Below, one piece after another: positions 24,404 through 33,124 of a stretch of 51,895 nt of DNA; position 1 is the stretch's first letter; each line of letters starts with the position of its first letter. This DNA is from Betaproteobacteria bacterium. Its GTDB lineage: Bacteria > Pseudomonadota > Gammaproteobacteria > Burkholderiales > SG8-39. The position numbers were made by a program, and so were the translations under genes. Below the pieces are notes generated by a model. That model was given only the letters and a program-made list of their open reading frames with translations. It made no database searches and was not told the origin of the DNA. Where the stretch lies: contig CANJRC010000016.1 of the NCBI GenBank assembly GCA_947476535.1, positions 1 to 51,895 on the forward strand. The letters are read 5' to 3'.

Positions 24404-26041
24404 CTATTCCGCCCCCGCCACCGCAATCCTCCGCCACACCGCATGCCCGTAGCCCCAGGGAACGGTCACCATGGACTGCGGGCCGCCGGCGCCAGCAACA
24501 GTGATCCAGATGCGCTCAGGCGCCAGCGCCACGGGCAGCCGGTCCCAGCTGTCCCACGCCGCCGGCCACTCCGACTTGAGGCCGCGCCCGACGAGGCTGG
24601 CACGCGGCACGCGGGCGTGCTCCCACAGGTAGTGCTGCACGTCGCGGCGCGTCCAGCCGGCGCGCTTGAATACGTCGGCATGCTCGGGGTTGAGCACCAG
24701 CAGGAGATCACTTGGCATGTAGGCGCTGTTGCCGCCCAGCGTCGCCGCGACGCTGGCCACGGTGTCGAGCAGGTGTTCGGGCGTTGACGAGATGTGGTCG
24801 GCCACGCAGTGCGGCGATTCGACCTTGTGCGCCCACACCACCGATTCGCCGGGCCCGGCGAGCAGCGTCGCCAGATCCTCGAAGGGCCCGCCCGCAGTGT
24901 CGGCAAAGCAGATCGACAGCTGCGCCGGCGAGCCGAACGGCGCCAGCACCGACAGGCCCGGTATCGAGCGCCCGGCATTGATGAAGGCGAGCGTGATGGC
25001 GCGCCCGATGGTGAGGTTGGCCGTGTGCCCCGGCCCCATGCAGCCGCGGCCCGAGGAGATGCCGGCTTTCTTCGCCGCCGGCCCGCTGAACACCAGCAGG
25101 TTGCCGCTCGGGTGCGTGGTGATGTTGGAGAGGTTGATCTTGTAGGCCGGGTCGGTCATGGCCTCGAGCGCCGCCAGCACCAGCGGGAATCGCTCGGGCG
25201 TGCAACCGGCCATCACGGCGCAGATCGCCGCCTGCCCCAGGGTCAGGGCGCCGCCGCTGGGCGCCAGCTGCGGCACCAGCACCCGCGACGCGTCACCACC
25301 CGCATCGCGACCAGCGGCCTTGAGCATGGCATCGACGCGCGCCGCGGTCGGCGTGACCACCGGCAAGCCGTCGGTCATGCGGTTGTCCAGCGCGAACGCC
25401 GCAAAGGGTTCGCTGCGCGGGCCATCGCCGTCGGCGGCCCGGCGTGCCAGGCTTGCCGTGAATGGGAAGCGTTGCAATGCCTCGGCCTGCAAGGTTTCAG
25501 TATCCGCTTCCAGCGCGTGCATCACTTCCGGGACTCCCGCCACGGCGACGGCACGCAACTCCGCGGCGGGCGCCAGCCGGCTCACCGGCAGGCACACCAG
25601 CGGCAGCCCGGGCGCGAGGAACCCCGCGCAGGTGGCGCCCAATTCGATCACCTGGTCGATGCACAGCACCGTCGCGGGGATGCCGGCCTTCTCGGCCAGC
25701 GCCGCCTGCGACAGGGTGGGCTGCGTCACGCCGGCATCGCACAGGCCGAACACCACGCCATCGACGCCTGCGGCCAGCCAGCCGGCAACGCGCGCGGCGT
25801 GTGCCGACTGCGGCTCGATCAGCAGGTCGGAATACTCGATGGTGACGGCGCCTTCCTGCTGCAGCGCCTCCTCGAGACCGTCGCGGATCGGCCGCCAGCG
25901 CTCATAGGGCGCGCTCATCTTGCTGTTGTCAAACAGCACCAGCTTTCGCCGGCCCTTCTTCGTACTGCCCGGCCGCGCGGCCAGGCCGTGCCCCGCCGCG
26001 ACGGGGCGCGGGTCGAGCCATTGCTCGTCGATTTCGTTCAC
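24404..26041 (-). CDS. UGSC-family-like protein, function unknown, redox motif degenerate
   Basis: 545-aa protein of a family named after a Sec-Gly-Ser-Cys motif in its N-terminal domain. Here the N-terminal domain (about 31-160) begins LVLFDNSK and has GVDGVVFGLCDAGVTQ, where D-A-G-V replaces what I recall as D-U/C-G-S-C, so Sec/Cys and the second Cys are lost. The C-terminal domain starts at TDGLPVVTPTAARVDAML (about 228-245) and includes NAVMAGC-like AVMAGCTPERFP and SSGRGCMGPGHTANLTIGRA. The start is GTG with GAGGAG upstream. It precedes a Bug gene in genome order and follows it in transcription (50 nt). The biochemical role is unknown to me. Confidence 0.65.
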   Translation of the reverse strand: MNEIDEQWLDPRPVAAGHGLAARPGSTKKGRRKLVLFDNSKMSAPYERWRPIRDGLEEALQQEGAVTIEYSDLLIEPQSAHAARVAGWLAAGVDGVVFGLCDAGVTQPTLSQAALAEKAGIPATVLCIDQVIELGATCAGFLAPGLPLVCLPVSRLAPAAELRAVAVAGVPEVMHALEADTETLQAEALQRFPFTASLARRAADGDGPRSEPFAAFALDNRMTDGLPVVTPTAARVDAMLKAAGRDAGGDASRVLVPQLAPSGGALTLGQAAICAVMAGCTPERFPLVLAALEAMTDPAYKINLSNITTHPSGNLLVFSGPAAKKAGISSGRGCMGPGHTANLTIGRAITLAFINAGRSIPGLSVLAPFGSPAQLSICFADTAGGPFEDLATLLAGPGESVVWAHKVESPHCVADHISSTPEHLLDTVASVAATLGGNSAYMPSDLLLVLNPEHADVFKRAGWTRRDVQHYLWEHARVPRASLVGRGLKSEWPAAWDSWDRLPVALAPERIWITVAGAGGPQSMVTVPWGYGHAVWRRIAVAGAE

Positions 26042-26091
26042 GGTCGCTCCTCTTAGGGATTGTTAAAAATCCGCTTATATTGCATCCCCCG

Positions 26092-27084
26092 TCATTCCAC
26101 CGGAATATTCGCCGCCTTGACCACCGCGGTATAACGCTCGGCTTCGCGCTTGAGTAACTCATTGAATTGCGCCACCGGCTGATCGGCCGCCAGTTCGGTG
26201 CCTTCCCGGGCGAATCGCTCGCGCAGTTCTGGCGATGACTTGACCCTCGCCATCACCGCGTGCAGACGGGCGATGGTGTCGGCCGGCGTGCCCGCAGGCG
26301 CAACCAGGCCGGTGTAGATAGAGAACTCATAGCCGGGGAAGCCCTGCTCGGCGATGGTGGGCACATTCGGAAACTGCGTGGCGCGCTTCGGCGCCGTGTA
26401 TCCCAATGCCCGGAAGCGCCCGTCAGTCATGTAGGCGGCGGAGGTATTGAGTGGATCGAAGATCACGTGCACGCGTCCGCTCAACACATCGGGCAATGCC
26501 GGCCCGTTGCCCTTGTAGGGCACATGCACCATGCTGAGCCCAGCCTGCTGCAGGAAGATGGCGGCAGCCAGGTGCGTGGTCGTGCCCGTGCCCCCCGATG
26601 CATACGGCAGCCCTCCCGGCGTCTTTTTCACCGCGGCGATGAGGTCCTGCAGATTGCGATACGGCAGCGTCGAGGCCGTGACCGCCATCAACGACACCGA
26701 ATTCATCAGGCCGACGCCGATGAAGTCACGTACGGGGTCGTAACCGGGGTCGCGGATGACGCTGGGAGAAATGGCGAAGGTGTTGGATATGGCCAGCAAT
26801 GCATAGCCATCGGGCGGCGATTTCTGCACGATGCGCGTGCCGATCAGCGAATTGCCGCCGGGCCGGTTGTCCACCACGAAGGCCTGCCCCAGAATGTCGC
26901 CCATCTGCTGGGCGAACACACGCGCGGTGATGTCGAGATTGCCACCGGTCCCGGTAGGAACGATGACATGGACAGCCTTGTTGGGAAAAGGCGGCTCCGC
27001 GGCGATCGCATGCGACGCCAGGCAGCCCCACACCAATATTACATTCAGGAACGAAGCCAACAGCCTGCTTGAACGGGGATTCAT
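26092..27084 (-). CDS. Bug/TctC-family tripartite tricarboxylate-type periplasmic binding protein
   Basis: Periplasmic solute-binding protein of the Bug family expanded in Burkholderiales, typically binding carboxylates or amides. The 330-aa product starts at an ATG preceded by GGAGGAGATCGA and has a signal peptide ending near SHAIA-AEP. Family hallmarks are FPNKAVHVIVPTGTGGNLD, VVDNRPGGNSLIGT, KSPPDGYALL and MVHVPYKGNGPALPD. No TctA/TctB membrane genes are present in the window, as is usual for these proteins. It is upstream of the UGSC-like gene and divergent from hyuB. Confidence 0.9.
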   Translation of the reverse strand: MNPRSSRLLASFLNVILVWGCLASHAIAAEPPFPNKAVHVIVPTGTGGNLDITARVFAQQMGDILGQAFVVDNRPGGNSLIGTRIVQKSPPDGYALLAISNTFAISPSVIRDPGYDPVRDFIGVGLMNSVSLMAVTASTLPYRNLQDLIAAVKKTPGGLPYASGGTGTTTHLAAAIFLQQAGLSMVHVPYKGNGPALPDVLSGRVHVIFDPLNTSAAYMTDGRFRALGYTAPKRATQFPNVPTIAEQGFPGYEFSIYTGLVAPAGTPADTIARLHAVMARVKSSPELRERFAREGTELAADQPVAQFNELLKREAERYTAVVKAANIPVE

Positions 27085-27214
27085 TCGATCTCCTCCATCA
27101 TGGTCCGCAATATCGCGCACGCGTTCGCAACGCGAGTACATTGAGCATAGCAGCAAGCTCATAGTCGCCATAATGTGCACCGCACCGCAACACGGCTCGC
27201 TACAGTGCGCAGGC

Positions 27215-27220
27215 TATACT
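27215..27220 (+). promoter_or_regulatory. Candidate -10 element for the hyuBA-mutase operon
   Basis: TATACT (within GGCTATACTTGCC) lies 59 nt before hyuB in the 194-nt divergent gap with the Bug gene. No convincing -35 hexamer is seen, so an activator may be needed. No regulator gene lies in the cluster. Confidence 0.35.
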
Positions 27221-27278
27221 TGCCCCTCTGCACTTGCCCGCGCGCCTTGCTCGCCGGGCGTTCTGGAGGAAACACTAA

Positions 27279-29120
27279 ATGACGGACGCCGCCAACGTGG
27301 CCATGGACCCCATCTCGCTGGAGATCCTGTGGGGCCGCCTCGTATCCATCGTCGATGAGTCGGCGGGTGCGCTGCAGCGCACCTCGTTCTCGACCACGGT
27401 GCGCGAGTCCAACGACTTTGCCTGCGTGCTGCTCGGCCCCGACGGCACGACGCTGGCCGAGAACACCGTGGGCGTGCCGAGCTTTGCCGGCGTGATGAGC
27501 CTGGTGATGCGGCATGTGCTGAAGCGCTATCCACCCAACACATGGAGGCCCGGTGACATCGGCCTCACCAATGACCCGTGGATCAACACCGGCCATCTGC
27601 CCGACACCACTGTCATCACCCCGATCTTCCACAAGGGCAGCCTGGTGGCCTTCACCGGGAACACAGCGCACAAGGCCGACATCGGCGGGGTCGGTTACGG
27701 AGCCGATGCCACGGAGATCTACGAAGAAGGCCTGCGCATCCCGATCTGCAAGCTCTATAACGAAGGTGTCATCAACGAGTTGCTGATCGACATCATTCGC
27801 AACAACGTGCGCGTCTCCGAATCGGTGCTGGGCGACCTGCATGCGCAGGTGGCCGCCGGACACGTCTGCGCGCAGCGCGTGCGCGACTTCCTCGACGAGC
27901 AGGGCATCACCGAACTCAACACCATCGGCCAGGCCATCCAGGTGCGTGCTGAGGCCGCCATGCGCCAGGCCATCGCGCTGCTGCCCGACGGTGAATACAA
28001 GAGCGTGGTGCGCTCCGATGGCTACGACGTGCCCACCGACATCCACACCAATATCATCGTGAAAGGGGACGGCCTCACCGTGGACTTCGCCGGCACCTCG
28101 CCGCAGATCCGCCGCGGCATCAACTCGGTCTACAACTACACCTATGCCTTCACCTGCTACACGCTGAAGTGCCTGCTCGACCCGCAGACGAGGAAGAACG
28201 AAGGCTCCTACAAGCCGTTTCGGATCGTGGTGCCCGAAGGCAGCATCCTCAACGCGCGCTTTCCGGCGCCGGTGACGGCGCGCGCCATGACCGGGCACTT
28301 CGTATCCTCCGCCGTGCTGCTGGCGCTGGCCGACGCGCTGCCAGAACGCGTCATCGCTGATTCCGGCTCCTGCCCCGGCCTGCGCGTGGCGCTGCGTGGC
28401 ATCAACGCCCACGGCGGCAACTTCGCGCAGGTGCTGTTTCCCAATGGCGGCATGGGCGCACGCGCGCACGCGGACGGCCTGTCGGCGACCGGGTTTCCCA
28501 CCAATGCCGGCGGCGGTTCAGTGGAAATCATGGAAAGCGTCTCCCCGCTGGTGTTCTGGGAGCGCGAACTCAAGCAGGACAGCGGCGGCCCGGGCAAGTT
28601 CCGCGGCGGACTCGGCCAGCACATCGTCGTCGAATCGGTGAGCGAATCAGCGCTCGACGCGTCCACCATGTTCGATCGCGTGGACTACCCGCCCATGGGC
28701 GTGCACGGCGGCCGGCCCGGCGGCGCCTCACGCCTGCGGCTCAACGACACGGGGCCGGTGCCCAGCAAAGGCCAGTTCCGCATGCACAAGGGCGATCGCC
28801 TCACCATCGACTACGCCGGCGGCGGCGGCTACGGCCGGCCTGCCGAGCGCGACCGCGATCGCGTGAGAGCGGACCTGCGCGCCGGCATCATCTCGGCGGC
28901 TGCGGCGCGCGATGTCTACAAGCTCACAGGACTGCCGGTCGGCGCGAAAGGCGCAAAGAAGCGAGCAGCGAAAACTGCAAAGGCCGGAGCGACTCCAAGA
29001 GCGAACACCACCGGCGTAAAAAAAGCGCCGAAGAAGAAAACCACATCCAGGGGCAAGGCAGTGGCAGCTACCCCGCGCAGGAAACCAGTCAAACCCCAGA
29101 AGAAAGGCGGACGTAAATGA
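27279..29120 (+). CDS. Hydantoinase B/oxoprolinase family protein (HyuB) with Lys-rich C-terminal tail
   Basis: Catalytic-side subunit of the ATP-dependent 5-oxoprolinase/N-methylhydantoinase/acetone-carboxylase superfamily, 613 aa. Conserved blocks are DPISLEILWGRL (about residue 9), ESNDFACVLLGPDG, NDPWINTGHLPD, GNTAHKADIGG, and the C-terminal SGGPGKFRGGLGQ and GGGGYGRPAERD. About 60 residues from 555 onward are Lys/Ala/Thr-rich and not part of the family core. A strong ribosome-binding site (CTGGAGGAAAC) precedes the ATG. Its TGA overlaps the hyuA ATG, so the two subunits are coupled. The substrate is unknown; such enzymes hydrolyse cyclic amides or carboxylate ketones. Confidence 0.88.
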   Translation: MTDAANVAMDPISLEILWGRLVSIVDESAGALQRTSFSTTVRESNDFACVLLGPDGTTLAENTVGVPSFAGVMSLVMRHVLKRYPPNTWRPGDIGLTNDPWINTGHLPDTTVITPIFHKGSLVAFTGNTAHKADIGGVGYGADATEIYEEGLRIPICKLYNEGVINELLIDIIRNNVRVSESVLGDLHAQVAAGHVCAQRVRDFLDEQGITELNTIGQAIQVRAEAAMRQAIALLPDGEYKSVVRSDGYDVPTDIHTNIIVKGDGLTVDFAGTSPQIRRGINSVYNYTYAFTCYTLKCLLDPQTRKNEGSYKPFRIVVPEGSILNARFPAPVTARAMTGHFVSSAVLLALADALPERVIADSGSCPGLRVALRGINAHGGNFAQVLFPNGGMGARAHADGLSATGFPTNAGGGSVEIMESVSPLVFWERELKQDSGGPGKFRGGLGQHIVVESVSESALDASTMFDRVDYPPMGVHGGRPGGASRLRLNDTGPVPSKGQFRMHKGDRLTIDYAGGGGYGRPAERDRDRVRADLRAGIISAAAARDVYKLTGLPVGAKGAKKRAAKTAKAGATPRANTTGVKKAPKKKTTSRGKAVAATPRRKPVKPQKKGGRK

Positions 29121-31198
29121 GCCGCTATCGCGTCGGCATCGACATTGGCGGCACTTTCACCGACTTCGTGCTGGTGGATTCGAAGGCCGGCCGCATACAC
29201 CTGGGCAAGCGACTTACCACGCACGGCGATTACCTTGATGCCGTGATGGCGGGCTTCGACGAACTGGTCACGGCCGCCGGCATCACTGCGCCCGATGTGG
29301 AGGGCGTGGTGCACGGCACCACCCTGGTCACCAACACCGTGATCGAACGAAAGGGCGCGCCTACCGCGCTCATCACCACCGAAGGCGCGCGCGACGTCAT
29401 CGAGATCGGCACCGAACTGCGCTACGACATATACGACCTCGGCATCGAGCGCGTGACGCCGCTGGTGCCGCGGCAACTGCGCCTGGAAATCGCCGGCCGG
29501 ATGTCCTACGACGGACGCGAGTTGCGCAAACTCGACATCAAGCAGGTGTCCGCATTGGTGGCCGTGATGCGCCGCGAAGGCATCGCCGCGGTGGCGGTGA
29601 GCATGCTGCACTCCTACGTTAACCCCAAGCACGAGATTGCCGTCGGCCGCGAACTCAAGCGCCTCTTCCCCGAGGCCGAGGTCACGCTGTCCTCGACGCT
29701 GGTGCCCGAGATCCGCGAGTACGAACGCACTTCGACCGCCATCGTCAATGCCTACGTGCAGCCGCTGGTGAGCCGCTACCTGCGCGACATGGAGCGCCAA
29801 CTCCTCGAGCGCAAGGTGAACGGCCCGCTGTACCTCATGCTCTCCGGCGGCGGCCTCGCCTCGGTGGCCGAGTCGGTGGCGGCACCGGTGCAACTTATCG
29901 AATCAGGCCCCGCGGGCGGCGCCATCGCAGCCTGTTTCTACGGCCGCAATGCCGGCGTGAACGACATGATCTCCTTCGATATGGGCGGCACCACGGCCAA
30001 GATGTGTCTCATCAATGGCGGAAGCCCGACGCGCACGCACAACTTCGAGGCGGCGCGCGTGCACCGCTTCAAGAAGGGTTCGGGAATCCCCTTGCGCGTT
30101 CCGGTCATCGACATGATTGAGATCGGCGCCGGCGGCGGCTCCATCGCGCGCGTGGACGCCATGGGCCTGTTGAAGGTGGGTCCGGAGAGCTCCGGCTCCT
30201 CGCCAGGTCCCGCCTGCTACGGGCTTGGCGGCGACCACCCGACGGTGACCGATGCCGACATCGCGCTCGGTTACCTCGACCCGGGCTTCTTCCTCGGGGG
30301 CAGCATGAAGCTCGACCGCAGCGCGGCCGAGCGCGCCATCCACAAGCACATCGCCGAACCCCTGGGCATCGGCCTCACCGAAGCCGCAGCCGGCATCCAG
30401 GAGATCGTCAACGAGAACATGGCAACCGCAACGCGACTCTACGTTGCCGAAAGCGGTCGCGACATCCGCCGCTATGCCATGCTGGCATTCGGCGGTGCCG
30501 GGCCCGTGCACGCTTACCGCCTGGCACAGATCCTCGGCCTGAAGAAACTCATCTGCCCCTACGCCGCGGGCACCGCCTCGGCCCTCGGGTTTCTCGTTGC
30601 GCCGCTCACCGTGGAGCAGGTGCGAAGCTACGTCGCACCGATCGAGAAACTCGACTGGGCGCGCCTGCAGGGACTGTATGCCGACATGGAAGCGCGCGCC
30701 ATCGAGTCGCTGAATGCGCTGGGCGTCAAGACCGACGAAATCGACTTCCAGCGCACCGCCGACATGCGCTTCTCCGGACAGGGCTACGAGATCGAGGCAT
30801 CGCTCCCCGCCGGACACCTGGATGCCAACCGCATGGGCGAGATCCGCGATGCCTTCATCGGCGTGTACAAACAGCTCTTCGAGCGCGCGCCCGAAGGGCT
30901 GCCCATCGAAGGCCTGTCGTGGCGGCTTCGCGCCACCGGGAGGCGGCCTGAACTGACATTGGATTTCCGCGGCGATGCCGTGGCTCCTGACTCGGCGAAG
31001 AAGGGCATGCGGAAAGTGTACTTCCACCACGAGCGCTCCTTCATCGATGCGCCGGTGTACGATCGATACAAGCTCGCGCCGGGCGGCGTGCTGGAAGGCC
31101 CGGCAGTGTTCGAGGAACGCGAGTCCACCGTGGTGGTCGGGCCCGGATCGCGCATCGAGGTCGATTCCAGCCTGAATTTGATCGTGCACCTGCCCTGA
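29117..31198 (+). CDS. Hydantoinase/oxoprolinase family protein (HyuA, ATP-binding subunit)
   Basis: 693-aa partner of HyuB with an ASKHA (actin/hexokinase-like) ATPase fold, providing phosphoryl activation. Visible motifs are the phosphate-1 loop GIDIGGTFTDFVLVD (7-21), the hinge HGTTLVTNTVIERKGA, LSGGGLASVAE, the second phosphate loop SFDMGGTTAKMCLI, and GAGGGSIARVD with SSGSSPGPACYGLGG. C-terminal SxSxxRFxGQ-like ADMRFSGQGYE is present. It overlaps hyuB by 4 nt and is 74 nt before the AtuA-like gene. Family members include 5-oxoprolinase, methylhydantoinase and acetone/acetophenone carboxylase subunits. I cannot choose between them. Confidence 0.9.
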   Translation: MSRYRVGIDIGGTFTDFVLVDSKAGRIHLGKRLTTHGDYLDAVMAGFDELVTAAGITAPDVEGVVHGTTLVTNTVIERKGAPTALITTEGARDVIEIGTELRYDIYDLGIERVTPLVPRQLRLEIAGRMSYDGRELRKLDIKQVSALVAVMRREGIAAVAVSMLHSYVNPKHEIAVGRELKRLFPEAEVTLSSTLVPEIREYERTSTAIVNAYVQPLVSRYLRDMERQLLERKVNGPLYLMLSGGGLASVAESVAAPVQLIESGPAGGAIAACFYGRNAGVNDMISFDMGGTTAKMCLINGGSPTRTHNFEAARVHRFKKGSGIPLRVPVIDMIEIGAGGGSIARVDAMGLLKVGPESSGSSPGPACYGLGGDHPTVTDADIALGYLDPGFFLGGSMKLDRSAAERAIHKHIAEPLGIGLTEAAAGIQEIVNENMATATRLYVAESGRDIRRYAMLAFGGAGPVHAYRLAQILGLKKLICPYAAGTASALGFLVAPLTVEQVRSYVAPIEKLDWARLQGLYADMEARAIESLNALGVKTDEIDFQRTADMRFSGQGYEIEASLPAGHLDANRMGEIRDAFIGVYKQLFERAPEGLPIEGLSWRLRATGRRPELTLDFRGDAVAPDSAKKGMRKVYFHHERSFIDAPVYDRYKLAPGGVLEGPAVFEERESTVVVGPGSRIEVDSSLNLIVHLP

Positions 31199-31272
31199 TC
31201 GCATAGCTGTTTTGAGCCAAACCCATTCCCCCACATGAGAACTGCGTACCCAATGTGCCCAAGGTGCCAACC

Positions 31273-32631
31273 ATGAAACCCGAACTCAAGATCTTTGCCG
31301 CCTCAGGCCAATTGGGCTACGGCATTCCCGAAGACGCCTTCAAGCGCGGCGTTGCCGCCGGCCCGCACGTGATCGGCGCCGACCTCGGCTCGATCGACCC
31401 GGGCCCGTACTGCCTCGGCTCCGGCAACATGGTGGTGGGTGGCGAAGCGCTGCGACGCGACATCCGCATGGTGCTTGAAGCGCATAAGTCCACCGGCGCG
31501 CCCCTGTTGATGGGTTCGGCCGGCACCGCGGGGCGCCGCTCGCAACTGGATGCGGTGCTGGAAGTCGTGGAGAGCGTCGCCAAGGAGCGCGGCCTGAAGT
31601 TCCGCATGGCCGTCATCGCCTCCGACATTCCCAAGGAGCTCATCGAATCGCGAATGGACCGCGTCAAGCCCTGCGGCGTGGTGCCCACGCTCACGAAGGA
31701 AGAACTCGCCCGCGCCACCGGCGTGGTGGCGCAAATGGGCGTGGAGCCCTTCCAGCGTGCCATCGACATGGGGGCGGAGGTCATCGTCGCTGGCCGCTCC
31801 TGCGACACCAGCATGTTCGCCGCCATTCCGCGCATGCGCGGCTACGACGCCGGCCTCACCATGCACATGGCCAAGCTCATCGAATGCGCCTCTTCCTGCG
31901 CCGATCCGGGCGGGCGCGACGCCGCCATGGGCGTGATCGGCGACGGTTACTTCACGGTGGAGTCCATGGACCCCAAGCAGCGCTGCACGCCGGTGTCGGT
32001 GGCAGCGCACTCTCTCTACGAGCAGTCCGACCCCTTCCTACTCGATGAGCCCGGCGGCACCATCGACCTGCGGGCCTCGAAATACGAGCAAGTAGACGAT
32101 CGGCGCGTGCGCGTAACGGGCTCGGTATGGAGCCCGACGCCCTACCACGTGAAGATGGAAGGCGCGCGGCTCACGGGCTACCGTTTCGTCGCCATGTGCG
32201 GCATCCGCGACCCGCGCATGATCGCCGAACTCGAGACGGTGCAAACCGAGACGCGCAAGGTCATCGAGCGCACCTTCAAGGACTCCATCGACCCGAAGGA
32301 CTACTCGCTCATCTTCCGCAATTACGGAAAGAACGCCGTGCTTGGCCCGGTCGAACCGGATCCAACGCTGGTGGCATCGCACGAAATCTTCGTCCTGATC
32401 GACGTGGTGGGCAAGACCGAATCCATCGCCAAGACCGTGTGCGGCGTGGCCAAGCAGTTCTTCCTGCACCTCAGATACCCCGGTATCCTGTGCACCAGCG
32501 GCAACGTCGCGCACCCCTTTTCGCCCGACGTCATGCCCGCGGGCGCCGTGTACGAATTCAACGTCTACCACCTGCTGCCGGTGGACGACCCGTGCGAACT
32601 CTTTCCGATCGAAATACGCAACGTGGGATAG
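31273..32631 (+). CDS. Acyclic terpene utilisation AtuA-family protein (DUF1446)
   Basis: 452-aa protein of the AtuA/DUF1446 family, named from the Pseudomonas citronellol/geraniol degradation cluster; its reaction is not established. Family signatures seen are SGQLGYGIPEDAF, HVIGADLGSIDPGPYCLGSG, MGSAGTAGR, EVIVAGRSCDTSMFA, and the C-terminal KNAVLGPVEPD and HPFSPDVMPAGAVYEFNVYH. I start at the ATG at 31273 (MKPELKIF), dropping six non-conserved upstream codons. AtuA proteins often occur with a DUF4387 partner, present here four genes on. Embedding in a B12 mutase operon suggests it processes the mutase substrate or product. Confidence 0.85.
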   Translation: MKPELKIFAASGQLGYGIPEDAFKRGVAAGPHVIGADLGSIDPGPYCLGSGNMVVGGEALRRDIRMVLEAHKSTGAPLLMGSAGTAGRRSQLDAVLEVVESVAKERGLKFRMAVIASDIPKELIESRMDRVKPCGVVPTLTKEELARATGVVAQMGVEPFQRAIDMGAEVIVAGRSCDTSMFAAIPRMRGYDAGLTMHMAKLIECASSCADPGGRDAAMGVIGDGYFTVESMDPKQRCTPVSVAAHSLYEQSDPFLLDEPGGTIDLRASKYEQVDDRRVRVTGSVWSPTPYHVKMEGARLTGYRFVAMCGIRDPRMIAELETVQTETRKVIERTFKDSIDPKDYSLIFRNYGKNAVLGPVEPDPTLVASHEIFVLIDVVGKTESIAKTVCGVAKQFFLHLRYPGILCTSGNVAHPFSPDVMPAGAVYEFNVYHLLPVDDPCELFPIEIRNVG

Positions 32632-32648
32632 AACCTGGAGAATCCGCC

Positions 32649-33122
32649 ATGACTACAGCCACAAACTCCGAGCCCACACACAAGGGCACCGTCGTCACCG
32701 GTGCCATCGGCGACGACGTCCACGTCATCGGCATCCGCCTGATGGAATACGCCCTGCGTCAGAATGGCTTCAACGTGGTGTCGCTCGGCCCGCTTGCCTC
32801 ACAAAAAGAATTCATCGACGCCGCCGTTGAGACGGCGGCCGACGCGCTGTTCGTGTCCTCGCTCAACGGCCACGCCGAGATGTACCTGCCGGGCCTGCGC
32901 GGCGCCTGCATGGAGGCAGGCATCGGCGACATCCTGATCTATGCCGGCGGGCAGCTCACCATCCGCCGGCCGGACTGGGAAGAGACGAAGCAGCATTTCG
33001 AGAAGGAACTCGGCCTCTCGCGCGTCTACCCTCCAACCACCATGCCGGACGAACCGATCAACGATCTCACCGCGGACATTGCGCGCGCACGCGCGGCAAA
33101 GACCGCGAAGAAGGGGAAATAA
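32649..33122 (+). CDS. Cobalamin-binding (sigma) subunit of a glutamate-mutase-like enzyme
   Basis: 157-aa B12-binding domain protein like GlmS/MutS of methylaspartate mutase. The base-off/His-on motif D-x-H-x-x-G is intact at Asp23, His25 and Gly28 (DDVHVIG), with the SSL segment at 70-72 and the GG pair near 100. The ending YPPTTMP matches the GlmS C-terminus. It would bind adenosylcobalamin through His25 and dock on the large subunit. The C-terminal tail is Ala/Lys-rich (ARAAKTAKKGK). It lies 17 nt after the AtuA gene and 2 nt before the large subunit, implying tight co-translation. Confidence 0.9.
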   Translation: MTTATNSEPTHKGTVVTGAIGDDVHVIGIRLMEYALRQNGFNVVSLGPLASQKEFIDAAVETAADALFVSSLNGHAEMYLPGLRGACMEAGIGDILIYAGGQLTIRRPDWEETKQHFEKELGLSRVYPPTTMPDEPINDLTADIARARAAKTAKKGK

Positions 33123-33124
33123 CC

